Positions 16,179 to 26,300 of a DNA stretch of 37,725 nucleotides are shown in pieces; positions within the stretch are counted from its first letter, which is position 1, and each line of letters begins with the position of its first letter. The notes beneath the pieces were generated by a model that was given only the letters and a program-made list of their open reading frames with translations, did no database searches and had not been told where the DNA came from. Where the stretch lies: assembly GCA_028287465.1 (NCBI GenBank), contig JAQBPO010000088.1, positions 1-37,725 on the forward strand. The letters are read 5' to 3'. This stretch comes from Fibrobacterota bacterium (GTDB taxonomy: Bacteria; Fibrobacterota; Fibrobacteria; UBA11236). A program made the translations under genes and the position numbers.

Positions 16179-19100
16179 CGTTCCACCCGATTCCCCGCAT
16201 GCGCGGCCTCTTCCAGGATCTCATCCTCGTCTTCGCGCGGCAGATCCCCCCGCTTGGCGAGGTAGCCGTACATCGCGGGCACTACGTACAGGGTCAGCAC
16301 CAGGGAGAAGAGCAGGCCCCCGATCACGGCGATGCCCATGGGCATGCGGCTCTTGGCTCCCGCACCCAGGGCCAGGGCGATGGGCAGGGTCCCCAGCACG
16401 GTGGCCAGGCTGGTCATGACGATGGGCCGGAAGCGCGAGGCCGCCGCGTCCACCACGGCTTCCGTCAGCCCCAGCCCGTGATGCCGGCGCTGGTTGGCGA
16501 ACTCGACGATCAGGATGCCGTTCTTGGTCACCAGGCCGATGAGCATGATGATGCCGATCTCGCTGAAGATGTTCAGGGTCTGGTTGAAATACCAAAGGGC
16601 CATCATGGCGCCGCAAAGCGCCAGGGGCACGGTGAACATGACGATGAACGGATCGCGGTAGCTCTCGAACTGGGCCGCCAGCACCAGGTACACCAGCACC
16701 AGGGCGAGGATGGCGGCGAAGAACAGGCCTCCCGAGGCTTCCGCCTGATCGCGGGCGGGCCCGGCCAGGGCGGTGACGTAGCTTTCGTCCAATACCTTGG
16801 CGGCCACCCCCTGCATGGCCGTGATGCCGTCCCCCAGGGTCATCCCCGGGGCGAGGCCGGCGGAAACCGTGGCGGAGACGTAGCGGTTGTAGCGGAACAA
16901 TTGGGGCGGATTGATCTGCTCGGTGTAGGTGACCAGGTTGTCCAGGCTCACCGGTTCGCCGCGATTGTTCTTCACCTCGATGTTCTTGAGATCCCCAGGT
17001 TCCTTGCGGAACTGCCTGTCCACCTGGCCGATCACCTGGTATTGCCGGCCATCCTTGATGAAGTAGTCGAAGCGCAATCCGCTGAAGGCGAGCTGCAGGG
17101 CCGTGGCCACGTCCCGGACGGAGACGCCCAGGCTGCGCATGCGCTCCCGATCGATGTCCACGCGGAGCTCGGGCTTGTTGAGCTTGAGGTTCTCGTCCAC
17201 CACCGAGAAGGTCGGGTTCGCGCGGGCCTCCTCGACGAATTTGGGGAGCACCTCCTTCAGCTTCTCGAAGGTGGGGGCCTGGATGATCATCTGCACGGGC
17301 AGGCCGTTGCGCGCGCCCACCTGGATGGTCTGGTCGAAGGTCGCGTTCACGCGGGCCCCGGTCAGGGCCTTGACCTTGGCCGTGGCGGCCTCCATGATCT
17401 GCATCTGGGAGCGCTTGCGCTTCTCCGGCTCGACCAGGTACATGCGGATGAAGCCGGTATTGACCGAGGTCCCCGAGAAGCTGGGCGCGGTAACCGAGAG
17501 CAGCATTTCGGATTCCGGCACCGCTTCGGTAACGGTCTTGATCATCCGGTCCATGTAGGCTTCCATGTACTCGTAGGTGGAGCCTTCCTGCGCCGTGGCG
17601 TTGACCATGAACATGCCCCGGTCCTCGACCGGCGCGAGCTCCTGCTTGATATGGAGGAAGAACCATACCCCCGATGCCATGGAGGCGGCGACGATGGCCA
17701 GGGCCACCCAGCGGCGCTCCATGAAGGATTCCAGGCTGGAACGGTAGCCGTCCTGGAGGCTCCGGAAGAAGGGTTCCGTGATTTCGTAGAACCGGCTGTG
17801 CTTATGGCGCGTCTTCACGATGCGCGTGGTCATCATGGGCGTGAGGGACAGGGAGACGAAGGCGGAGATGAAGACGGACCCCGCCACCACCACGCCGAAC
17901 TCGCGGAAGAGGCGGCCCGTGAAGCCCTGCAGGAAGATGATGGGCAGGAAGACCACGCCGAGCACGAGGGTGGTCGAGACGACGGCGAAGAAGATTTCCG
18001 CCGCGCCCTTGCGCCCCGCCGTCATGGGATCCATGCCCTTTTCGATCTTGGCGTAGATGTTCTCCAGCACCACGATGGCGTCGTCCACCACCAGGCCGAT
18101 GGCGAGCACGATGCCCAGCAAGGTCAATACGTTGATGGTGAATCCGGACAGCCACATCACGAAGAAGGTGCCCACCAGGGACACCGGGATGGCGATCACG
18201 GGGATGATGGTGGTGCGCCAATCGCGGAGGAAGAGGAAGATGATCAGGAGCACCAGGATGAAGGCGATGAAAACCGTCTCCTTCACCTCGAGGATGGACT
18301 TCTCGATGAAGCGGGTGCTGTCGAAACCGAGCTTGATGACCACGTCCTTGGGGGCGTCGGCCTTGACCCGATCGAAGCGTTTGTAGAATTCCTTGGCGAT
18401 GGCCAGGTTGTTGGCCCCGGGCTGGGCCGTGAGCGCCAAGCCGATCATGGGCACTCCGTTGCTCTTCAGGATGGTCCGTTCGTTCTCGGCGCCCAGGACC
18501 GCCCGGCCCACGTCGCGGAAACGCACCACCCGGGCGCCGTCGGCCCGGACGATCAGGTTGTTGAAGTCGTCCGTCGACTTCAACATGCCCATGGTCCTCA
18601 CCGTGAGCTCGGTCTCCTTCCCCTCGATGCGTCCCGAGGGAAGCTCCACGTTCTCGGCGTTCAGGGCGTTACGAACGTCCAGTACGGTGAGGGAATAGGC
18701 GGCCAGCTTCTTCGGGTCGATCCAAAGGCGCATGGCGTATTTCTTCTCGCCCCAGATGCGGACCTCGGCCACCCCGGGAATGGTCTGGAAACGCTCCTTG
18801 AGGCGCGTGCCGATGGCGGTCACGTCCAGGATGTCCCGGGTATCGCTCTGTACGGTCACCATGATGATCGGGAACGCATTGGCATCCGCCTTGGCCACCG
18901 TGGGCGGATCCGCGTCCACGGGCAGGCTCCGGATCACGCGCGAAACGCGGTCCCGGACGTCATTGGAGGCGGCCTCCAGATCGACCCCCAGGTCGAACTC
19001 CACCGTGATGTTGCTCTGCTGCTCCCGGCTCACCGAGGTGATGGAGCGGATGCCCGAGATGCCGTTGATGGATTCCTCGATGATCTCCGTGATCTGGGAT

Positions 19101-19279
19101 TGGACGATATCCGCGCTCGCGCCGCGGTAGGACGTGGATACGGTGATGGTGGGCGGATCCACGGCCGGGAACTCGCGGACGCCCAGGTAGAAATACCCGA
19201 TCAACCCGAAGACGATGATGAGGATGGACGCGACCGTCGCGAGTACGGGACGCTTGATGCTGATGGAGGAAAGGCTCAT
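16175..19279 (-). CDS. RND efflux pump, HAE-1 (AcrB-like) family
   Basis: The protein is 1034 residues, full length for the family. It has the first transmembrane helix (ISIKRPVLATVASILIIVFG), two large periplasmic loops and two six-helix blocks. The proton-relay motif is GLVVDDAIVVLENI, with the DD pair in helix 4. These mark the hydrophobe/amphiphile efflux family and not the heavy-metal family. GAGGT precedes the ATG at 19279. It starts 12 bases after the adaptor gene stop and ends in the ATGA overlap with the TolC-family gene. It pumps amphiphilic compounds from the periplasm or inner membrane; which ones is unknown. Confidence 0.93.
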   Translation of the reverse strand: MSLSSISIKRPVLATVASILIIVFGLIGYFYLGVREFPAVDPPTITVSTSYRGASADIVQSQITEIIEESINGISGIRSITSVSREQQSNITVEFDLGVDLEAASNDVRDRVSRVIRSLPVDADPPTVAKADANAFPIIMVTVQSDTRDILDVTAIGTRLKERFQTIPGVAEVRIWGEKKYAMRLWIDPKKLAAYSLTVLDVRNALNAENVELPSGRIEGKETELTVRTMGMLKSTDDFNNLIVRADGARVVRFRDVGRAVLGAENERTILKSNGVPMIGLALTAQPGANNLAIAKEFYKRFDRVKADAPKDVVIKLGFDSTRFIEKSILEVKETVFIAFILVLLIIFLFLRDWRTTIIPVIAIPVSLVGTFFVMWLSGFTINVLTLLGIVLAIGLVVDDAIVVLENIYAKIEKGMDPMTAGRKGAAEIFFAVVSTTLVLGVVFLPIIFLQGFTGRLFREFGVVVAGSVFISAFVSLSLTPMMTTRIVKTRHKHSRFYEITEPFFRSLQDGYRSSLESFMERRWVALAIVAASMASGVWFFLHIKQELAPVEDRGMFMVNATAQEGSTYEYMEAYMDRMIKTVTEAVPESEMLLSVTAPSFSGTSVNTGFIRMYLVEPEKRKRSQMQIMEAATAKVKALTGARVNATFDQTIQVGARNGLPVQMIIQAPTFEKLKEVLPKFVEEARANPTFSVVDENLKLNKPELRVDIDRERMRSLGVSVRDVATALQLAFSGLRFDYFIKDGRQYQVIGQVDRQFRKEPGDLKNIEVKNNRGEPVSLDNLVTYTEQINPPQLFRYNRYVSATVSAGLAPGMTLGDGITAMQGVAAKVLDESYVTALAGPARDQAEASGGLFFAAILALVLVYLVLAAQFESYRDPFIVMFTVPLALCGAMMALWYFNQTLNIFSEIGIIMLIGLVTKNGILIVEFANQRRHHGLGLTEAVVDAAASRFRPIVMTSLATVLGTLPIALALGAGAKSRMPMGIAVIGGLLFSLVLTLYVVPAMYGYLAKRGDLPREDEDEILEEAAHAGNRVER

Positions 19280-19291
19280 GATCGTTTTACC

Positions 19292-20467
19292 TCAATCGAC
19301 GCGGGACAGGGTGACCGCGGATCCGGGCCGGATCTGCACGACCCCGGAAGTGATGACGGTGTCGCCGACCGCGAGGCCGCCGGTGATCTGGACCGTCGAG
19401 TCCGTGCGCATTCCCGCCTGCACGGGGCGGGGCTCGGCCTTGCCGCCCTTGAAGAGGAACACCTTGGTGCCGCGGGCGTCGGCGGAAACCGCCTGGCTGG
19501 GCACCACCAGGGCCGCTTCCACGGTCTGGAACGGCATTTCCACGGTGGCGAAGGCTCCCGGCAGGATGCGGCCCGCCGGATTGGGGCACATGGCGCGCAA
19601 GCGCAAGGTGCGGGTTTCCGGGTCGATGCGGGGATCGACGGCATACACCTTGCCCTGGTAACGCGTATCCGCGCCTTGGATGGTGAAGTTGACGGCCTGC
19701 CCGGCCTTGACCAGACCGGCGTATTTCCCGGGCACCGTGAAGTCCACCTTCACGGGATCGATTTCCTGGAGGGTGGTGATGAGGGTGGCGGAGCTGACGA
19801 AGGCGCCGTCGCTGACCTGCTTGAGGCCCACCACCCCGCCGAAGGGCGCGCGCAATTCCGTCTTGTCCAGCTGCGCCCGCAGGAGCTGGGATTCCGCCTT
19901 GGCCAGGTTGAGCTCGTTCAGGGCCTGGTCGTAATCCTTCTGGGAAACCGCTTCGATCTTGAGCTGCATCTTCATCCGGTACTCGTTGTCCTCGGCCAGC
20001 TTGCGCCGGGATTGCGCCTGCAGGGCGCGGGCCTGGAGCTCGGAGTCGTCGATCTTGACGAGAAGCTCGCCTTTCCTGACGCGGGAACCCTCCTTGAAGG
20101 AAATGCGGCTGATCTTGCCTTGCACTTCGCTGCGGATTTCCACCTCTTCGTTGGCGAGGACGTTGCCGGAGCTGGAGATGCTGTTCTCCAGACGCTCCGC
20201 CTGGAGTACCCTGGCGGTTACGGGAACGGCCGGTCCTCCGGGTCCTCCCGGCCCCCCAGGTCCTCCTGGGCCTTTGCCGCCGTTGGGCGCGCCGCCGGGC
20301 CCTGGACCGCCCGCGGCGGGGACGGCGGATGCGCCGGCAGCCGTAGGTCCCTTCGCTCCAGGGGCGCCGCCGGGGGCTTCAGCCTTCTTGGGCTTCAGGA
20401 ATACGAGCAGTCCTACCGCGACGAGCGCGATCAGAATGACGGAAATGCGACCGGTGGGTTTGGACAA
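19292..20467 (-). CDS. RND periplasmic adaptor (membrane fusion protein) with Gly-Pro-rich linker
   Basis: The TTG at 20467 has AGGAG 7 bases upstream and gives an N-terminal membrane anchor (ISVILIALVAVGLLVFL). Residues ~30-80 are a low-complexity linker rich in Gly, Pro and Ala with GGP repeats. The rest is a standard adaptor: biotinyl-lipoyl-like half (VEIRSEVQGKISRI), coiled-coil hairpin (~residues 130-190), second lipoyl half (LRAPFGGVVGL), then beta-barrel domains (VDFTVPGKYAGLV). First gene of the operon. No nearby transcriptional regulator is visible. Confidence 0.9.
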   Translation of the reverse strand: MSKPTGRISVILIALVAVGLLVFLKPKKAEAPGGAPGAKGPTAAGASAVPAAGGPGPGGAPNGGKGPGGPGGPGGPGGPAVPVTARVLQAERLENSISSSGNVLANEEVEIRSEVQGKISRISFKEGSRVRKGELLVKIDDSELQARALQAQSRRKLAEDNEYRMKMQLKIEAVSQKDYDQALNELNLAKAESQLLRAQLDKTELRAPFGGVVGLKQVSDGAFVSSATLITTLQEIDPVKVDFTVPGKYAGLVKAGQAVNFTIQGADTRYQGKVYAVDPRIDPETRTLRLRAMCPNPAGRILPGAFATVEMPFQTVEAALVVPSQAVSADARGTKVFLFKGGKAEPRPVQAGMRTDSTVQITGGLAVGDTVITSGVVQIRPGSAVTLSRVD

Positions 20468-20918
20468 AAGAGCGCTCCTTGAGGGAAACCGAGGATTGGT
20501 GGCAATAATTTAGCAAATGGACAGGTTGGGAAATGCCGTTGCGGCCTTGTGTCTTCTTGCGCACGCACTCGGCAAGGACGGAATGGACCGGTTACTGGCG
20601 GGTTCCTGTTGTGGGTCTGGCGGGTTCCTGTGTGGGTCCCGATTAAGACAAGTCGGCGGCAGCGGAGGTTCCAGGTAAAATACCTTTCAGGCGGCCTGGG
20701 CATCCGGAAAAAAACAACCTCGATTCCAAGCCGTATTCGCCCTATCGCCCATGCGCCCGGGTCAAGACGTTCCAACTATCCCGATTCCGCATGCGTGAAA
20801 GTTTGCAAACCCGTCCGGAATATTTTTTTTCCCTAACAGCGCCCTTCCCCGACTTCTGGTCATGAGTACGCCAAAAGACGGGTTTGTCGCGGGGCTGAAA
20901 AGGATTAGGGGAATTCGA
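20468..20918. other. 451-base intergenic region between divergent operons
   Basis: No convincing gene is seen on either strand. The stretch holds an imperfect tandem repeat (unit TGGCGGGTTCCTG plus a GTGGGTC end) at 20596-20617 and 20618-20638, an AT-rich patch near 20500-20520 that may hold the adaptor operon promoter, and a T8 patch at 20823-20830 upstream of the next plus-strand gene. No clear consensus promoter was found in either direction. Confidence 0.5.
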
Positions 20919-22316
20919 TTGCGCACAAGGAACCCAAATAGACGCCGGCTCCGCGGTACCGGGATTCCGCCGACCTTCCTCATGTTGGCCTTGGCGATCC
21001 TTCCCATGGGGGCCTGGGCCAAGAAGAGCCCTCGCGCATCCTCCCTGCCGCCTCCGGTCTATTCCATGACGGGCCCCCGCCTGATTACCATCCTCGATCC
21101 GGTCAACCTCACGACGGGCCTCCCCGATCCGGAATCGGGAGCCATGTTGCGCAAGACCCTCCTGCAGAACCCGGCGTGGAGCGTGCTGGACGGGGACACC
21201 ACCGGGAAGCTGCTGCGCGAATACGGGCTCGATCCGGATCTTCCCTGCATGGAATTCCAATGCGCCTATGATGCCGGAAACGCCCTGCAGACCGAATTCG
21301 TGCTTTTCGGCACCACCACCTCCCTGCCCGAACTCCATGCCTATACCCTGGATCTCGTGCATGTGCCGACCTCCCAGGTGATCTGGTCGCGGGTGGGCGA
21401 AGTCCCCAAGCGCACCGGCGGGCAGAGGCAGTCCCGCTCCGGGAACGTGCTCGAGGGTTCGCTCCAATTCGCCGTATCCGACCTCGATCCCGCCGGCCTG
21501 AACCTCCGCAAGACCCCGTCCATGGGGCTGCTCGGGGTCATGGACGCCGGGCAATCCACCCCGCATTCCCGCGTGGTCCTGCATCGCGCCCTTTCCCACG
21601 CTTACGCTTCCCGCGCCTATGACCTGCTCGGCCCCGCCGAGCTCGATGAATTGATGGCGGCCCTGGATCTGAGGGGCGGCCCGGAAAACCAGAACCGCCT
21701 GGCCGCAGCCGATCCCCAGGATGCCGGCGACGCCACCGGATTGGCGGGAACCGGCGGCATGGGCGGTTCGGGCTCCCAGAGCGGGATGACCGGAACGGGC
21801 GGGCGCGGCGCTTCGGGCGACGACATCCTTTCCGTGGGCAACAAGATGGGGGTCCGCTACCTGCTCTGGAGCAAGGTCGAAACCGAAGGGCGCGACTATA
21901 AGATGGACCTTTCCCTGTACGACGTGCCCGCGCGCAAGCTCGTCCGGCATTGGCCCGCCAGGCAATCCTCCGATTTCAATTCCCTGCTGGGCCTGGAAGA
22001 TCGATTCATGACCGCCCTGGGGAACGGGGCCCCGATCTCCCAATCCCCGAAGGGATCCGGTAAATCCGGCTTGGCGATTTTCGGGAAGGTCGCGTCGATC
22101 ACCTTGGCCACCGCGGCCGGGGCGGCCCTGGGCTTCCTCGCCTACCAGAACAAGCAGCAGGCGGACGTGGAATATTCGCGCTTCAAGCAGGCGCGCACCG
22201 AGCAGGAAGCCGCGGCGGCGAAGCGCAACGTCATGGAGCAGGACAGCCAGGCGAGGCGCTTCGGCGCTTTGGGCGGCCTCAGCCTGGCCGTGGGAGCCGC
22301 AGTATGGGCCTTCTGA
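20919..22316 (+). CDS. Exported protein of unknown function, possibly CsgG/TolB-like
   Basis: The TTG at 20919 is chosen because AGGGGA lies 6 bases upstream and because it gives a signal peptide with a basic start and PPTFLMLALAILPMGAWA. An ATG at 20862 is possible but has no ribosome site. The body has two segments that look like penicillin-binding-activator or CsgG-like folds: one opens RLITILDPV and contains LDGDTTGKLLREYG; the other contains VGNKMGVRYLLWSKVE. Between them lies a Gly-rich spacer (GTGGMGGSGSQSG). The C-terminus has two hydrophobic stretches around a charged helix. The next gene overlaps its end by 13 bases. Family call is weak. Confidence 0.6.
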   Translation: MRTRNPNRRRLRGTGIPPTFLMLALAILPMGAWAKKSPRASSLPPPVYSMTGPRLITILDPVNLTTGLPDPESGAMLRKTLLQNPAWSVLDGDTTGKLLREYGLDPDLPCMEFQCAYDAGNALQTEFVLFGTTTSLPELHAYTLDLVHVPTSQVIWSRVGEVPKRTGGQRQSRSGNVLEGSLQFAVSDLDPAGLNLRKTPSMGLLGVMDAGQSTPHSRVVLHRALSHAYASRAYDLLGPAELDELMAALDLRGGPENQNRLAAADPQDAGDATGLAGTGGMGGSGSQSGMTGTGGRGASGDDILSVGNKMGVRYLLWSKVETEGRDYKMDLSLYDVPARKLVRHWPARQSSDFNSLLGLEDRFMTALGNGAPISQSPKGSGKSGLAIFGKVASITLATAAGAALGFLAYQNKQQADVEYSRFKQARTEQEAAAAKRNVMEQDSQARRFGALGGLSLAVGAAVWAF

Positions 22317-23377
22317 TCCTTTCCTTCATCCTGGCCCTGCTCACCGGCCTGACGGGATGCTCCCGGGATTTCAACAGTCCCTACCTGGCCGAGCCCCAGG
22401 ACAACACCTCCCCTTGGGCCATAGATTCCGATCATGACGGCGTGGCCGACAGCGTGGAGAAATACGCGCCCGGTTGCACCAGCGAAGCCGATATCTGCCT
22501 GGCCCTGGCGCAACAGGCCCAGGCCCTGGGGAAACCGGCGGGCGATGTCCTCGTCACTTCCATTTCCGCGCCGGACATGACCCTGGCGGTGGGGGAAACC
22601 AAATCCGCCCAGGTGCAACTGCTCCCCGCGAACGCGACGTCCAAGAACTACGAATTGAGCAGCAAGAACGGCAACGTGGCCGTGGTCCGGCCGGGAGGCA
22701 TCTATGCCGCGGGCGAAGGCACCTCCACCGTCACGGTGCATGCCCTGGACGGCAGCGACAAGACCGCGCAGTTCAAGGTTACCGTGGTCGCCGCGGTGAA
22801 GAAGATCAGCGCCAAGAACCTCACCTTGAAACTGGGCTCCGGGGCCGTCGCGCCGGATGTGGCATTCGCCCCGCCCGAAGCCGCCGCGACCGCGTCCGCC
22901 GGTTTTTTTTTGACCGGAGGTGAACCCGCCATCGCCGTGGTCACGGCGGACCGGAGGCATGTCGAGGCCCGCGGGCCCGGCACCACCACCTTCCTGGTCC
23001 TTTTGAACGACAATCCCGTGGCGGGCGCCTTCGATGTGAAGGTGGAAGCCCCGGCGAAGCGGGTGGAATCGGCCCAAGCCGAACCCATGAGCTTTACCCT
23101 GCTGAACCTGTTGGAATCCGGCCGCAAAAGGCCCGTGGTGCATTGGACCCCTTCCGATGCCGCCGACAAGGAATACGCCCTGGCGAGCAGCAACGCCCGC
23201 GTCGCGAAAATCGTGGGGGACCAGGTCGAGGCCGGCGTCCCCGGCCAGGCCTACGTGACCCTGGTGACCCATGACGGCGGGTTCAAGAGCTACTTCTCCG
23301 TTACGGTGTCCCTGTTGGCCGTCTGCGATAAGGACGATTGCGAAGAGGAAAAGGACAACAAGGGCAAGGGCGGCTAG
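22304..23377 (+). CDS. Lipoprotein with Ca-binding-type motif and bacterial Ig-like domain
   Basis: The signal is MGLLILSFILALLTGLTGC with a good lipobox. A DSDHDGVADSVE motif (~residues 41-52) resembles calcium-binding thrombospondin type 3 or EF-hand loops. Residues ~85-160 form a Big_2-like Ig domain (MTLAVGETKSAQVQLLPANA, then GTSTVTV). Two further beta-type segments follow. The ATG has GGGAG 8 bases upstream and overlaps the previous gene by 13 bases, so the pair is coupled. A T9 run at 22903-22911 lies in codons 200-203. The stop shares CTAG with the convergent cusA stop. Likely a surface or periplasmic structural protein. Confidence 0.75.
   Translation: MGLLILSFILALLTGLTGCSRDFNSPYLAEPQDNTSPWAIDSDHDGVADSVEKYAPGCTSEADICLALAQQAQALGKPAGDVLVTSISAPDMTLAVGETKSAQVQLLPANATSKNYELSSKNGNVAVVRPGGIYAAGEGTSTVTVHALDGSDKTAQFKVTVVAAVKKISAKNLTLKLGSGAVAPDVAFAPPEAAATASAGFFLTGGEPAIAVVTADRRHVEARGPGTTTFLVLLNDNPVAGAFDVKVEAPAKRVESAQAEPMSFTLLNLLESGRKRPVVHWTPSDAADKEYALASSNARVAKIVGDQVEAGVPGQAYVTLVTHDGGFKSYFSVTVSLLAVCDKDDCEEEKDNKGKGG
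22903..22911 (+). repeat. T9 homopolymer inside a GC-rich lipoprotein gene
   Basis: Nine consecutive Ts encode FFL in an otherwise GC-rich frame. With eight Ts the frame stops at once (TTT TTT TGA). With ten it stops within eight codons. A Shine-Dalgarno-like GGAGGTGA (22916-22923) follows immediately. Replication or transcription slippage would switch the protein off after its first Ig-like domain. Confidence 0.85.
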
Positions 23378-26300
23378 TCCTTCGCCAGGCCTTTCCTCCG
23401 CCACAGGAAATAGATGGCGGGATACACCGCCAGCTCCATCAGCACCGAAGTGAAAACCCCTCCCACCATCGGCGCGGCGATGCGCTTCATGACGTCCGAT
23501 CCGGTCCCATGGCTCCACATGATGGGGATCAGGCCGGCCAGGATGACCGAAGCCGTCATGATCTTGGGCCGCACGCGCTGCACCGCGCCCACGTCGATGG
23601 CCTGCCTCAGGTCGCGCAGGTTCCTCATGGTCCCCGACGCCTTGGCCGCCTCGTACGCGCGCTCCAGGTAGAGGAGCATCACCACCCCGGTCTCGGCGTC
23701 GAGCCCGGCCAGGGCTATCAATCCCACCCATACCGCCAGGCTCATGTTGAACCCCAGCAGGTACAGGTACCATACCGCCCCCACGAGGGAGAAGGGCACG
23801 GCCAGCAGCACGATGGCGGTCTTCACCAGGGATCCCGTATTCAGGTAGAGGAGGATCATGATGATGAACAGGGTGAGGGGGATGACCAGCATCAGCCGCT
23901 TCTGCGCCCGCTGCATGAATTCGAACTCCCCGCTCCAGACCAGATTGTAACCGGTCGGGAGGCTGATGCCGCCGGTGATGGCCTTCTGCGCGTCCTTGAT
24001 ATAGGAACCGATGTCCGTGCCCCGCATGTCCACGAAGACCCAGGCGTTCGGGCGCGCGCCTTCGGTGCGGATGACCATGGGACCGCGCGTGGGGATGAGC
24101 TCGGCGATCTGGCCCAGGGGAACCTGATGCCCGGACGGGGTCGCTATCAGCACCCGTTTCAGGTCCTCGAGGTTGTCGCGCAGCTCGCGGCTGTAACGGA
24201 GGCTGACGGGATACCGCTCCAGGCCTTCCACCGTGGTCGTCACCGTCATGCCGCCCAGGGCCGTCTGGATCACGCTTTGCACGTCCGCGATATTGATGCC
24301 GTAGCGCGCCGCTTCCGCGCGGTTGATGTTCACGTCCAGGTAGTTGCCGCCCACCGCCCTTTCCGCGAATGCCGAGGAGGTATGCGGCACCGTGCGCATC
24401 AGGGCCTCCACCTCCTGCCCGATCTTCTGCAGGGTGTCCAGGTTGGGCCCCGAGATCTTGATGCCCACCGGCGTCTTGATCCCCGTGGAAAGCATGTCGG
24501 TCCGGTTCTTGATGGGCATGGTCCATGAATTCGTGAGCCCGGGGAACTTCAGGGCCGCGTCCATCTCCCCGATCAGCTTGTCCGGAGTCATGCCCTTGCG
24601 CCATCTATTTTCGGGTTTCAGGCGGATGGTGGTCTCCACCATGTCCAGGCCCGCCGGATCGGTCGCCGTCTCCGCGCGGCCGATCTTCCCGAACACCTGC
24701 TCCACCTCCGGGAAGGTCATCAGGATCTTGTCGGTCTGTTGCAGGATCTCCTTGGATTTGGTCACGGAAATGCCGGGCAGGGAGGTGGGCATGTAGAGCA
24801 GATCGCCCTCGAAGAGGGAAGGCATGAATTCCGAACCCAGCCGGCTGAAGGGGATGGCCGTGATGAGGACGATGAGCGCCGCGATCGCCAATACCGCCTT
24901 CGGGAATTTGAGGACGGAATCGACTACCGGGTGGTAGATCCCGATCAGGAACCGGTTGATGGGGTTCCGGTGCTCCGGCAGGATCTTCCCCCGGATGAAA
25001 AAGCCCATCAGGATGGGGACTATGGTGATGGCCAGGATGGAGGATGCGGCCATGGCATAGGTCTTGGTGAAGGCCAGGGGGCGGAACAACCGCCCCTCCT
25101 GGGCTTCCAGGGTGAATACGGGGATGAAGGAAACGGTGATGACGAGCAGGGACCAGAACAGGGCCGGCCCTACCTCCTTGGACGCGTCCAGGATGATCTC
25201 CCAATGCTCCTTCCGCTCCGCCTCGGGCTTCAGGTTCTCGTGCTCCAGGTGCTTATGGGCGTTCTCGATGAGGATGATGGCCCCGTCCACCATGGCCCCG
25301 ATGGCGATGGCGATGCCGCCCAGGGACATGATGTTCGCGTTGATGCCCTGGAACCGCATGATGAAGAAGGCCATGAGGATGGCGGCCGGCAAGGTGAAGA
25401 TGGCCACCATGGCGCTGCGGACATGGAGCAGGAAGATGCCGCATACGATCGCGACGATGATCATCTCCTCCATCAATTTCCACCTCAGGTTTTCCACCGC
25501 CCGCTCGATGAGCTGGGAACGGTCGTAGGTGGGAACTATCCTCACGTCGGGGGGAAGGCCCCCTTTCAGGACCTCCAGCTTCTTCTTCACCGCATCGATG
25601 ACTTCCAGGGCGTTCTGCCCGTAGCGCATCACGATGATGCCGCCGGCCACCTCGCCCTGGCCGTTCAGCTCGGCGATGCCGCGCCGCATTTCCGGCCCGA
25701 TATTGATGTCGGCGATATCCTTCAGGCGGACGGGCGTGCCCGTGGACGCGTTCATGGCGACGGGAAGGTTCTTGATGTCCTCCAGGTTCTTGAGGTAGCC
25801 CAGGCCGCGGATCATGAATTCCGCCTCGCCCATCTCGATGACTTCGCCGCCGGCGTCGGAGTTGCCTTTCTGGATGGCCGATTCCACCATGCCCAGGGAG
25901 ATGCCGTACCCCTGGAGCCTGACCGGATCCACGTTGACCTGGTATTGCTTGACGAACCCGCCCACGCTGGCGACCTCGCTTACGCCTTCGATGCTGGCGA
26001 GCTGGTATTTGAGGTACCAATCCTGCAGGGATCGGAGTTCCTGCAGGGATCGGGAATCGGAAACCAGGGCGTATTCATAGACCCATCCCACCCCGCTGGC
26101 ATCGGGGCCCAAGGTCGGGCTTACCCCCGGCGGCAGGCGCTTCTGCGCCGTGTTCAGGTATTCCAGCACGCGGCTCCGGGCCCAATAGATGTCGGTGCCG
26201 TCCTCGAAGATGACGTAGACCAGGGAGTACCCGAAAAAGGAATAGCCCCGCACCACCTTGGCGCCGGGAACCGAGACCATGGACGTGGTCAGGGGATAGG

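Noticed and set aside
16139-20482. Very long plus-strand open frame opposite the efflux operon
   Set aside because: It is the antisense frame of the RND and adaptor genes, with His/Asp/Gly-rich composition typical of such shadows.
26021-26053. Tandem copies of TCCTGCAGGGATCGG
   Set aside because: They encode SLQELRSLQDW, a motif conserved in CusA/CzcA pumps, so the repeat is explained by the protein.
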